From the NCBI GenBank assembly GCA_016200085.1, contig JACQFL010000042.1, forward strand, positions 1 through 64,000: DNA of 64,000 bases. The letters are read 5' to 3'. The position numbers were made by a program, and so were the translations under genes. Shown one piece after another: positions 17,197 to 24,874 of the stretch (position 1 is the first letter of the stretch; every line of letters begins with the position of its first letter). The notes beneath the pieces were generated by a model that had not been told where the DNA came from, did not search any database, and saw nothing but the letters and a program-made list of their open reading frames with translations. Origin of the DNA: Candidatus Rokuibacteriota bacterium (lineage in GTDB: Bacteria; Methylomirabilota; Methylomirabilia; Rokubacteriales; CSP1-6).

Positions 17197-17351
17197 CGGC
17201 GGGGGGCGCGCCGGGCCGGGGTGGGGCGGCCAGAGCCCTTGGGTACCGGTAGACATCCGCGAGCCCGAAACGCGGCGCGCGGCCACGCGCCCCCGGGCCC
17301 ACAGTCAGTGGGCTCTGGCCGCCCCACCCCGGCCCGCCGCGCCCCCCGCCG
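17197..17351. repeat. Long palindromic element between livG and livF
   Basis: Arms 17213-17238 and 17310-17335 are 26-bp perfect reverse complements. Past a small bulge, the pairing continues with 17197-17210 against 17338-17351, another 14 perfect pairs. The loop is 71 bp and contains TTGGGTA, GACATCCGCG, CGGCGCGCGG and CCACAGTCA, shared in the same order with the element at 19993-20143. It would form a very stable hairpin in the operon transcript. No open reading frame or promoter was seen in the gap. Confidence 0.85.
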
Positions 17352-17376
17352 AGATGCCGCCCCCGACGCGCGCCCG

Positions 17377-18126
17377 CTAGAGGTCATCGCCGAGGTAGAC
17401 CGCTTGAACCTGGCGGTCGGCGCGGACAGCGGCGGGGGTGCCGTCGGCGATGACGCGGCCCTGGTGCAGGACCATCACGCGGTCGGCCGTCGAGAACACC
17501 ACGTCCATGTCGTGCTCGGTGAAGAGCACGGTGAGGTCGCGCTCGCGGGCGATGGCTGCGGTCAGCGCCATGAGCGCCCCGCGCTCGGCCGGCGCCATCC
17601 CCGCCGTGGGCTCGTCGAGGAGCAGGAGCGCTGGGTCGTTGGCGAGCGCGATGGCGAGCTCGAGCTTCTTGAGATCGCCATACGCGAGCACCCCGGCGAG
17701 CCGATCGGCCTGCTCCAAGAGCCCGACCTGGGCCAGTAACTCCGCCGAGCGTCCAACCTCCTGGTGGCCCGCGGACCGCAAGAGCTCGAGGCTCCGGCCC
17801 GTCGCGCTGAGCCGGGCCACCTGCACGTTTTCCAGCACCGTCAGCGTGCCGAATGTCGCGGTGATCTGGAACGTCCGGCTGATCCCCCGCCGCCAGATGG
17901 CGTGGGGCGGCAGCCCGCTGATGCGCTCTCCGCGAAAGACGACGGCGCCCGCGTCGGCGCGCAGCTGGCCGGTCAGGATGTCGAAGAAGGTGGACTTGCC
18001 GGCGCCGTTGGGGCCGATGAGCGCCCGGATCTCGCCGCGCTCGAGCGCGACGCTGACGCCGTCCACGGCGTGCACGCCGCCGAACGACTTGCGCACGCCG
18101 TCCACCGCGAGGACGACCTCAGGCAC
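17377..18126 (-). CDS. livG: Branched-chain amino acid-type ABC transporter ATPase (LivG)
   Basis: Second ATPase of the importer, 249 aa from GTG 18126. Walker A is GPNGAGKST, then GISRTFQITATFGTLTV typical of LivG, and Walker B LLLLDEPTAGM. The signature is degenerate: AYGDLKKLELAIAL in place of LSGGQ, a known LivG/BraF-type variant. The switch His is in FTEHDMDVVF. It overlaps the fused permease gene by 8 bp. Confidence 0.93.
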   Translation of the reverse strand: MPEVVLAVDGVRKSFGGVHAVDGVSVALERGEIRALIGPNGAGKSTFFDILTGQLRADAGAVVFRGERISGLPPHAIWRRGISRTFQITATFGTLTVLENVQVARLSATGRSLELLRSAGHQEVGRSAELLAQVGLLEQADRLAGVLAYGDLKKLELAIALANDPALLLLDEPTAGMAPAERGALMALTAAIARERDLTVLFTEHDMDVVFSTADRVMVLHQGRVIADGTPAAVRADRQVQAVYLGDDL

Positions 18127-19951
18127 GCCGGCGCTCCGCGAGCACGCCGAGCACTCCGCGGGGAAACGCGACGACGAGGGTGACGAGGATGAGCCCGATG
18201 ACGAGCTGCCAGTAGTCCGTGTACCAGGTCACCACCGTGTCGAGCACCTTGTAGATCGCCGCGCCCACCGCCGCTCCGGCGAAGGCCTGCACCCCGCCGA
18301 GGAGCACCATGACCAGGGGCTCGACCGACATGGGCACCGCGAGGTAGTTCGGGAACACGCTGCCCTTGAGGAACGCGAAGGCGGCGCCGGCGAGGCCGCC
18401 GAAGAAGCCCGCCACCACGAAGGCCGCCCACTGGTGGCGCCTGACGTCGATGCCCACCGCCTCGGCGCGGCGCGCGTGGTCGCGCGCGGCGCGCAGCGTG
18501 AGGCCGAACGGCGCGCGGCCGATCACGGCGAGCAGCGCGAGGCCCCCGGCGCAGGCGACCAGGGCCAGGTAGTAGTAGCGCACCGGCGAGGCCAGCCACC
18601 GCGGCGGCCACACGCCGAGCAGGCCGTTGTCGCCGCCGGTGACGTCGTACCACTGGTGCACGATCGCGTAGGCGATCTGGGCAAAGGCCAGCGTGAGCAT
18701 CGCGAAGTAGATGCTGGAGAGCCGCACGCAGAAGTAGCCGTAGAGCGCGGCGCCCGCCGCGGCCACGACCGGCGCCAGCGCGAAGGCCACCAGCATGGGC
18801 AGCCGGGCGCGCTCGAGCAGGAGCGCCGCGCCGTAGGCGCCGAGGCCGAACGTGGCCGCGTGGCCGAACGACACCATGCCGCCCGTGCCCATCAGGAGAT
18901 GGAGGCTCCCGGCGAAGAGCGCGAAGATCAGGATCTCGCTCAGGACCAGCACGTGGAAGCGCGGCAGGAACGGCGGCACCACGACGAGCGCGGCGACGAG
19001 CGCGAGCACGAGCGGCGCCGGCACGATGGCGCGTGCCTCCGCCGTCACGCTGCCCCCCGCCGAGCGCGCCTGAGCCTCGGGCCGCCCGAGCAGCCCCCAC
19101 GGCCGCGCGATGAGCACGACCGCCATCACCACGAAGATCATCACCAGCGAGGCCTTGGGCAGGAGCAGCACGCCGAAGGCGTCGATGACGCCGATGAGGA
19201 TCGCCGCCAGGAACGCGCCCGGCACCGACCCCATGCCGCCCACGACGACCACCACGAAGGCCTCGGTGATGATGGTCGTGTCCATGACGTTCGTCAGCGC
19301 CTGCCGCGGGACTTGCAAGGCCCCGCCCAGGCCGGCCAGGCACGAGCCGAGCACGAAGACCGAGGTGAACAGCCGCGCCTGGTCCACGCCGAGCACGGCC
19401 ACCATCTCGCGGTCCTGGGTGGCCGCGCGGATGAGGACGCCCCAGCGTGTGCGATAGAAGAGCCACCAGAGGACCAGCGCCACGACCGGGCCGAGCACGA
19501 TCAGCGCCAGGTCGTAGGTGGCAAAGAGCTGGCCGGCGATCCGGACGGAGCCGGCCAGGCCCGGCGCCGTCGGCCCGGTCTTGTTCTCCGTCCCCCAGCC
19601 GAGGCGCACCACGTCGGCGATCACGAGCACCAGCGCGAACGTCAGCAGCAGCTGGTAGAGCTCCGGCGCGCGGTACACGCGCCGGAGCAGCCCGACCTCG
19701 ATGACCAGGCCGACGAGCCCGGTGGCGAGCGCGGCCGCAACGACCGCGACGTAGAAGGAGGCCGGGCCCAGCGGAAGCGCGGCGGCGAACGAGTACGTGA
19801 GGTAGGCGGCCAGCATGTAGAAGGAGCCGTGCGCGAAATTGACGATGCGGGTAACGCCGAAGATCAGGGACAGGCCCGACGCGATGAGGAACAGCACCAT
19901 CGCATGGGCCAGTCCCGACAGCCCCTGGATCAGCAGCAGCGATGGCGACAT
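18119..19951 (-). CDS. Fused LivH-LivM ABC permease
   Basis: Inner-membrane permease of 610 aa joining the two usually separate Liv permease subunits. Residues about 1-290 are LivH-like (FGVTRIVNFAHGSFYMLAAY, AATQDREMVAVLGVD, VVVVGGMGSVPGAFLAA). Residues about 305-600 are LivM-like (MGTGGMVSFGHAATFGLGAY, VTGGDNGLLGVWPPRW, AARDHARRAEAVGID). A short polar linker at about 290-308 (RPEAQARSAGG) joins them. Many hydrophobic segments span both halves. The start ATG at 19951 follows a 214-bp gap holding a palindrome. The fusion fixes a 1:1 permease ratio; its substrate class is inferred only from context. Confidence 0.93.
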   Translation of the reverse strand: MSPSLLLIQGLSGLAHAMVLFLIASGLSLIFGVTRIVNFAHGSFYMLAAYLTYSFAAALPLGPASFYVAVVAAALATGLVGLVIEVGLLRRVYRAPELYQLLLTFALVLVIADVVRLGWGTENKTGPTAPGLAGSVRIAGQLFATYDLALIVLGPVVALVLWWLFYRTRWGVLIRAATQDREMVAVLGVDQARLFTSVFVLGSCLAGLGGALQVPRQALTNVMDTTIITEAFVVVVVGGMGSVPGAFLAAILIGVIDAFGVLLLPKASLVMIFVVMAVVLIARPWGLLGRPEAQARSAGGSVTAEARAIVPAPLVLALVAALVVVPPFLPRFHVLVLSEILIFALFAGSLHLLMGTGGMVSFGHAATFGLGAYGAALLLERARLPMLVAFALAPVVAAAGAALYGYFCVRLSSIYFAMLTLAFAQIAYAIVHQWYDVTGGDNGLLGVWPPRWLASPVRYYYLALVACAGGLALLAVIGRAPFGLTLRAARDHARRAEAVGIDVRRHQWAAFVVAGFFGGLAGAAFAFLKGSVFPNYLAVPMSVEPLVMVLLGGVQAFAGAAVGAAIYKVLDTVVTWYTDYWQLVIGLILVTLVVAFPRGVLGVLAERRRA

Positions 19952-19992
19952 TACGGGGTGGCCCTCACCACTCGACGCTCAACGCGCGGAGA

Positions 19993-20143
19993 CGTCAGGG
20001 GTGGGGTGGCTGGGGGCGGCTCAGCGGCGCCGTTGGGTAGGGGTCGATGTCCGCGCGCGCGCGGCGCGGCGCGCGGACACGCCCTCCAGAACCACAGTCA
20101 AGTCGGCGCGGCTGAGCCGCTCCCGGCCACCCCACCCCTGACG
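19993..20143. repeat. Long palindromic element between binding-protein and permease genes
   Basis: Outer arms 19993-20010 and 20126-20143 are 18-bp perfect reverse complements. Inner arms 20016-20025 and 20111-20120 (GCGGCTCAGC and its complement) pair perfectly, with a 5-bp imperfect stretch between. The 85-bp loop shares TTGGGTA, TCCGCG, CGGCGCGCGG and CCACAGTCA with the element at 17197. In the minus-strand transcript it lies after the binding-protein gene and could block 3' decay or attenuate downstream transcription. Confidence 0.85.
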
Positions 20144-20165
20144 CCGCTGCGGAGAGCACGGAGCG

Positions 20166-21377
20166 CTAGCTGCCGCCCCGCATTTTCTTCACTTCGTCGT
20201 CCGAGGGCAGAACTTTCTCGCCAGGCACGTATTCGTGGTTGACCATGATCCCCACGCCGCGCTTGGGGTCGAGCCTGGTGGTGCCCACCCAGGCGCCCAT
20301 CGTGGACTGCCCGTCGATGGCACGGAACGTGATCGGCCCGGTCGGCGTCTCGACCTTCAGGTTCTTGAAGGTGGCCACCAGCTTCGCCGTGTCGGTCCCG
20401 CCCGCCTTGCGCAAGGCCTCGAAGATGGACAGATACGTCACGTAGCCGACGAGCGCGCCGAGCACCGGGTTCTTGTCCGTCTTCTTCGTGAAGCGGGCCA
20501 CGAAGTCCTTGTGCGCCGGCGCCTGGATGTCGTACCAGGGATAGCCGGTCACCAGCATGCCCTCCGGCGCCTCGAGGGCGAGCGGATCGATGTACTCCGG
20601 CTCGCCGAGCAGGATGCCGACCACGAACGTCTTGTCGAAGAGCCCGCGCTTCTTGGCCTCGCGCACGAAGGCGATCCAGTCGCTGCCGAAGAGCGAGACG
20701 TAGAGCGCGTCCGGATTCTGGTTGAGGATCGCGGTCACGAACGGGCCGGCCTCGAGCTTGCCGAGGGTGGGCCAGTGCTCGCCCACGATCTGCGCCTCGG
20801 GCTTCAGCTCCTTGAGCCGGTCGCGGAACGTCTCCCAGGCGCGCTTGCCGTACTCGTAGTTCGGGCCGATCGTCGCCCACTTCGTGTACTTCATGCGGCC
20901 GGCCTTCTCGGCCAGCATCCGCCCCTGCTCGTACGTGTTCGGCCGCACGCGCACCACGTGCTCGTGGCCCTTGGCCCAGGTCACCGCCTCGGTCAGCGGC
21001 TCGGAGGCGACGAACATCACCTTGTTCTGCCTGGCCCAGTCGGAGACGGCGAGACCGACGTTGGAGAGGAAGGTGCCGGAGATCAGCGCGACCTTCTCGG
21101 CCTCGACGAGCTCCTGGGCGTGCTTGACCGCCTCGGCGGGCTGGCCCTTGTCGTCGCGGAAGATCACCTCGACCTTCCGCCCGAGGACACCGCCCCTGGC
21201 GTTGACCTCCTCCACCGCCATCTCGACGGCCTGCCGGTAGGGCCCGGTGAAGGGCGCACCGATGCCGCTGAACGAGTTGATCTCGCCGATCTTGATGGGG
21301 GCCTGGGCGGCGCCCGGCCCGGCCGCCGCCAGCAGCAGCCCCCCGGCGACAGTTGCGACCGTCCACGTCCGGCTCAT
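20166..21377 (-). CDS. Liv-type ABC transporter substrate-binding protein
   Basis: Periplasmic binding protein of the Peripla_BP_6 (LivJ/LivK-like) family, 403 aa. A signal peptide covers about residues 1-25 (ending GAAQA), then the mature start IKIGEINSFSGIGAPFTGPY and the typical AVEEVNARGGVLGRKVEVIFRDD. No lipobox or Tat motif. The ATG at 21377 overlaps the GntR stop by 4 bp, so regulator and binding protein are co-translated. Ligand unknown; this family binds amino acids, amides, aromatic acids and short-chain amides. Confidence 0.93.
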   Translation of the reverse strand: MSRTWTVATVAGGLLLAAAGPGAAQAPIKIGEINSFSGIGAPFTGPYRQAVEMAVEEVNARGGVLGRKVEVIFRDDKGQPAEAVKHAQELVEAEKVALISGTFLSNVGLAVSDWARQNKVMFVASEPLTEAVTWAKGHEHVVRVRPNTYEQGRMLAEKAGRMKYTKWATIGPNYEYGKRAWETFRDRLKELKPEAQIVGEHWPTLGKLEAGPFVTAILNQNPDALYVSLFGSDWIAFVREAKKRGLFDKTFVVGILLGEPEYIDPLALEAPEGMLVTGYPWYDIQAPAHKDFVARFTKKTDKNPVLGALVGYVTYLSIFEALRKAGGTDTAKLVATFKNLKVETPTGPITFRAIDGQSTMGAWVGTTRLDPKRGVGIMVNHEYVPGEKVLPSDDEVKKMRGGS

Positions 21378-22141
21378 GCGCGGGCCTCCTTGCGTCTGCG
21401 GACGAGGCGCGCCCCCGGGCGGCGCGCGACGGGCGCCGAGCCGAGGGCGAGCCGCTGCAGCCGGCGCTGCACGTCTACGATGTGCGCCTCCATGCGCGCC
21501 CGGGCGCGCTCGGGATCGCGGGCGGCGATGGCGTCGACGATCTCGCGGTGGGCGCTGTCGACGTGGGCGTTGTCCGCCTCCTCGAGCTCGATCCGCGGCG
21601 CCACCACGCGGACCTCGAGGTCCATCAGCGCGTCGGTGAGCACGGCGTGCACGGGATTGCGCGCCGCCAGGGCGACCTGGCGGTGGAAGGCGATGTCGAG
21701 CACGCGGGGATGCCCGCCGCGCGCCATCGCCTCGGCCCGCTCGTCGATGAGGGCGCGCAGCGCCTTGACGTCGATCTCGGTGGCGCGCAGGGCGGCCAGC
21801 CGGGCCACGTCGGGCTCGATGCTGAGCCGCGCCTCCGCGAGCTGCCCCACCGTCACCCGGGCGAGCCGGAAGAGGGTCTCCAGATCGCGGCGGAGCAGGT
21901 CGGCGTCGACCCCTCGCACGAAGTGGCCGCCGGCGGCTCCGTGGCGGACGCGGATCAGCCCGCGGTGCTCCAGCGTGCGCAGGGCCTCGCGCAGCGCCAC
22001 GCGGCTGGCGCGGAACTGCCGCACCAGCTGGCGCTCCGGCGGCAGCTTGTCGCCGCTCTTGAGCCGTCCCTCGAAGATCGCGCGCTCGATCTGCGTGACG
22101 ATGTGCTCGTAGACGCGCGGGGTGCGGACCGAGGTGAACAT
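21374..22141 (-). CDS. GntR-family regulator, FadR/FCD subfamily
   Basis: DNA-binding repressor or activator, 255 aa from ATG 22141 (an in-frame TTG at 22165 is less likely). The N-terminal winged helix includes GDKLPPERQLVRQF and RVALREALRTLEHRGLI. The C-terminal all-helical FCD domain carries metal-ligand-type His residues in DIAFHRQVALAA and DSAHREIVDAI. It heads the operon that encodes the importer and catabolic enzymes and probably controls it in response to a carboxylate ligand. The divergent URO-D-like gene starts 72 bp away, so both may share an operator. Confidence 0.92.
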   Translation of the reverse strand: MFTSVRTPRVYEHIVTQIERAIFEGRLKSGDKLPPERQLVRQFRASRVALREALRTLEHRGLIRVRHGAAGGHFVRGVDADLLRRDLETLFRLARVTVGQLAEARLSIEPDVARLAALRATEIDVKALRALIDERAEAMARGGHPRVLDIAFHRQVALAARNPVHAVLTDALMDLEVRVVAPRIELEEADNAHVDSAHREIVDAIAARDPERARARMEAHIVDVQRRLQRLALGSAPVARRPGARLVRRRKEARA

Positions 22142-22151
22142 CGGTGCGGCA

Positions 22152-22165
22152 CAATGTCGGACCAA
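22152..22165. promoter_or_regulatory. Candidate FadR-type operator in divergent gap
   Basis: On the minus strand the site reads TTGGTCCGACATTG, close to the FCD-regulator half-site pattern TnGTnnnACnA, and contains the 7-bp dyad GTCCGAC. It lies between the GntR gene and the divergent URO-D gene, where autoregulation would be expected. Only one copy is seen, so this is tentative. Confidence 0.35.
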
Positions 22166-22200
22166 ATCGCCGGCAAGTCAAGCGGCCTCCGGACCACCGA

Positions 22201-22206
22201 TATAAT
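22201..22206 (+). promoter_or_regulatory. Consensus -10 box (TATAAT), probable leaderless start
   Basis: A perfect TATAAT lies 7 nt before the ATG at 22214 in very GC-rich surroundings. No Shine-Dalgarno sequence precedes the ATG. A weak GTCAAG at 22177-22182 is the only -35 candidate. The spacing would put the transcription start at or beside the A of the start codon. Confidence 0.5.
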
Positions 22207-22213
22207 GGTCGCC

Positions 22214-23206
22214 ATGACCAGGCGTGAACGTATCGCCGCCGCGCTCGCCCGCACGCCCGTGGACCGCCCGCCCGTCGCGTTCTGGCGCCACGTGCCCCAC
22301 CTCGATCACGATCCGCGCCTGCTCGCCGAGGCGATGCTCGCCAATCACCGGCGCTTCGACCTCGACCTCATCAAGGTCATGTCGAGCGGGGTCTACGGCG
22401 TGGAGGACTGGGGCTGCAAGGTCGCGTACCAGGGCGCGCCGAGCGGGGCCAAGCAGTGCACCGAGCACGCGGTGCGCGCGACGGCCGACTGGGCGCGCAT
22501 CAAGCCGCTCGATCCCGGCGCGGGCGCGCTGGGCCGCGAGCTCGAGGCCGTGCGGTTGATCGCGCGGGGCCGCGACGACGACGCGCCGATCCTCCACACG
22601 CTCTTCTCGCCGCTCACCCTGGCCCGCAAGCTGGCCGGCGACCTGCTGGCCACCGACCTGCGCGCGAACCCCGGCGCCGTCGCGCCGGCGCTGGAGGCGA
22701 TCACGGAGACGGTGGCGCGCTACGCCGCGGCGAGCCTGGAGGCGGGCGCCGACGGCGTCTTCTTCGCCACCCAGGCCTCCACGCCGGACACCCACACCGC
22801 CGAGGAGAGCGCGCGCTTCGACGCGCCGTACGCGCGCCGCGCGCTCGCGTCCATCGCCGGGCGCTCGTTCTTCACGCTGCTCCACATCCACGGGCGCGAT
22901 CCCTACTTCGACGCGCTCACCGCTGCTCTGCCCGGTCTCCACGGCGTCAACTGGCACGACCGCGCGACGACGCCGTCGCTCGGTGAGGCCCGCCGGCGGT
23001 TCGCGGGCGCGCTCGTCGGCGGACTCAACGAGACGAAGACCCTCGGCACCGGGCCGCTGGAGGCCATCGCCGCCGACGTCGCGGACGCGGTGACGCAGAC
23101 GGGTGGCCTGGGGCTCATCGTCGGCCCGGGCTGCGGCGTCCCCCTCGCGGTGGCGGACGCGCATCTGCAGGCCGCGGTGGACGCGGTCAAGCGAAGCCGC
23201 GTGTGA
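22214..23206 (+). CDS. Uroporphyrinogen decarboxylase (URO-D) family protein
   Basis: TIM-barrel protein of 330 aa in the URO-D/cobalamin-methyltransferase-like superfamily. The opening MTRRERIAAALARTPVDRPP is the usual N-terminus. SLEAGADGVFFATQASTPDT and GGLNETKTLGTGP correspond to the barrel core. True HemE has an N-terminal RQAGR motif; here the corresponding position reads FWRHVPHLDHDPRLL, so haem synthesis is unlikely. A methyltransferase or related role is more plausible. An in-frame ATG at 22205 would add three residues but lies within the -10 box. The stop overlaps the next gene (GTGA). Confidence 0.88.
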   Translation: MTRRERIAAALARTPVDRPPVAFWRHVPHLDHDPRLLAEAMLANHRRFDLDLIKVMSSGVYGVEDWGCKVAYQGAPSGAKQCTEHAVRATADWARIKPLDPGAGALGRELEAVRLIARGRDDDAPILHTLFSPLTLARKLAGDLLATDLRANPGAVAPALEAITETVARYAAASLEAGADGVFFATQASTPDTHTAEESARFDAPYARRALASIAGRSFFTLLHIHGRDPYFDALTAALPGLHGVNWHDRATTPSLGEARRRFAGALVGGLNETKTLGTGPLEAIAADVADAVTQTGGLGLIVGPGCGVPLAVADAHLQAAVDAVKRSRV

Positions 23207-23765
23207 AGCGGCTCCACCTCCGGCTCGGCGGCCTCCTGCTCGGGGCGGCGCTGGTCGCCACCGTCGCCGCGCTCGCGGAGGCGGGCTATCCCGAGGGGCT
23301 CGAGATCACCCTCGAGTCACCGGCGGGACGCTACCAGGGCGACAAAGAGATCGCCGAGGCGCTCGGCGGCCAGTGGCAGAAGGCGGGCTTCAAGCCGAAG
23401 GTCGTCACCGCGGAGTGGGGCGCGTACTTCAAGCGCTACCTCGGCAAGCAGTTCCAGGACGGCTACCTGCTCGGGCTCGGCGGGCCCATGGAAGACGGCG
23501 ACGAGCTCTACAACCTCGTGTCCTCCAAGGGGCGCGGGCTCTACTACCGGAACGAGAAGATCGACGCGCTCTTCGACCTCGGCCGCTCGACGCTCGACCC
23601 GGCCAGGCGGCGCCGCGCGTACGCCGATCTCGCGCGGGAGATGATCGAGGGCCGACGTGGGTGTTCCTGCTCCAGCAGGTCGACATCAACGCCATGCGCG
23701 AGCGCGTGGACTGGAAACCGCGCGCCGACCAGTGGCTCCTGTTCCACCAGGCGGCGCTGAAATGA
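23203..23765 (+). pseudogene. Decayed peptide/nickel ABC substrate-binding protein (SBP_bac_5), deleted and frameshifted
   Basis: A signal-peptide-like N-terminus (MKRLHLRLGGLLLGAALVAT) is joined directly to the last part of an SBP_bac_5 protein. That part includes LESPAGRYQGDKEIAEALGG, KVVTAEWGAYFKRYL, and LFDLGRSTLDPARRRRAYAD. About 300-350 residues typical of the family are missing in between. Near 23650, after DLAREMIEG, the frame breaks. The homologous ending PTWVFLLQQVDINAMRERVD and the final FHQAALK continue in another frame to a TGA at 23765. One missing base explains the shift. It is sandwiched by overlapping start/stop codons, so it may still be translated as a short product. Confidence 0.82.
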
Positions 23766-24871
23766 GCCACCGGCGGCTGACGATCTTCGCAGTGGCGGCG
23801 CTCGGCGCGCTCGTCGGGAGCGGTGCCGCCGGCACCGAGATCACGCCGCGCGCCGTCCTGGTGCTGCCCTTCGATGCCTCCGGTCTCGCGAGCGGCGATC
23901 AGTGGATGGGCGAGGGCATCGCCCAGCTGATCTCGCTCGGGCTCGCACGGCATCCCGCCTTCGCGCAGGTCGAGCGCGCCCGGCTCGGGACCGTGAGCGG
24001 CGCGGACCTCTGGAGCGAGATGCAGGTGCGCCAGGCGGCGCACGACGTGCACGCGGATGCCGCGCTGTACGGGCGCATCGGGCGCAAGGACACGGCGCTC
24101 GTGCTGGAGCCGCGCCTGCTCGATCTCAAGAGGGATCACCCGGAGACGATGTCGCTCGAGCCGATGACGATGGCCGACGCCGACTTGGTCACCAGCGTCG
24201 CCTCGTTGCCCGCGGCCTACGCACGCGCGCTCGGGGTGGCGCTCACCGATCATGAGTGCGACCGCATCGAGCGGGCCGCGCGGCCGACCCGCTCGCTCCG
24301 GGCGCTCGAGCTGTTCACGGGCGCCCAGATGGCGTTCGATGCTGGGGCCCACGCGCGAGCCGCCGACCTGCTGGGCCGCGCGCTCGCGGTCGACTCGACG
24401 TTCCCCGTCGCCCAGTACACGCTCGGCGTGATCCACGCCGCCCTCGGCAACCGCTGGAAGGCAGCGGTGCAGTTTCGCGCGGCCACCCAGATCGACCCGG
24501 CGTTTCCCGAGCCCTACAAAGCGCTTGGCGATCTGTTCCTCGGAGCACCCCGCCAGCTCTTCAATCAGGCCATCGAGGCCTACTCCTTCGCGATCAAGCT
24601 GCGCCCCTTCTACGCCGATGCGCACGTCGGGCTCGGCGATGCCAGGGCAGCCAAGGGCGACGCAGAGGGCGCCACCGCCGCGTATCGGGCAGCCCTCGCG
24701 CTCGACCCGGTCAATCCGCGCACGCATCTCAGGCTCGGCAAGATCTACGCGGCGCAGGGTCGCTGCTTTGACGCCGCGAACGCGTACGCGCGGGCCATCG
24801 AGCTCGATCCGCGCGCCGCCGAGGCTCGCCTGGGCGTCCCCGAGGACGTGTGCCTTCAGCTGGCCCGCTGA
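23762..24871 (+). CDS. Exported TPR-repeat protein
   Basis: 369 aa with a signal peptide (about residues 1-23) and an N-terminal alpha/beta domain (TPRAVLVLPFDASGLASGDQ, WMGEGIAQLISLGLARHPAF). That domain resembles those of TPR proteins associated with adenylate cyclases and outer-membrane assembly. From about residue 185 tetratricopeptide repeats follow, for example ARAADLLGRALAVDSTFPVA, ATAAYRAALALDPVNPRTHL and NAYARAIELDPRAAEA. It starts with an ATGA overlap on the decayed binding-protein gene. Probably a periplasmic scaffold; no partner is evident. Confidence 0.85.
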   Translation: MSHRRLTIFAVAALGALVGSGAAGTEITPRAVLVLPFDASGLASGDQWMGEGIAQLISLGLARHPAFAQVERARLGTVSGADLWSEMQVRQAAHDVHADAALYGRIGRKDTALVLEPRLLDLKRDHPETMSLEPMTMADADLVTSVASLPAAYARALGVALTDHECDRIERAARPTRSLRALELFTGAQMAFDAGAHARAADLLGRALAVDSTFPVAQYTLGVIHAALGNRWKAAVQFRAATQIDPAFPEPYKALGDLFLGAPRQLFNQAIEAYSFAIKLRPFYADAHVGLGDARAAKGDAEGATAAYRAALALDPVNPRTHLRLGKIYAAQGRCFDAANAYARAIELDPRAAEARLGVPEDVCLQLAR

Positions 24872-24874
24872 GGG

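Noticed and set aside
22214..23206. Haem-synthesis enzyme HemE
   Set aside because: The N-terminal RQAGR region and porphyrin-site residues are not present, and no other haem genes are nearby.
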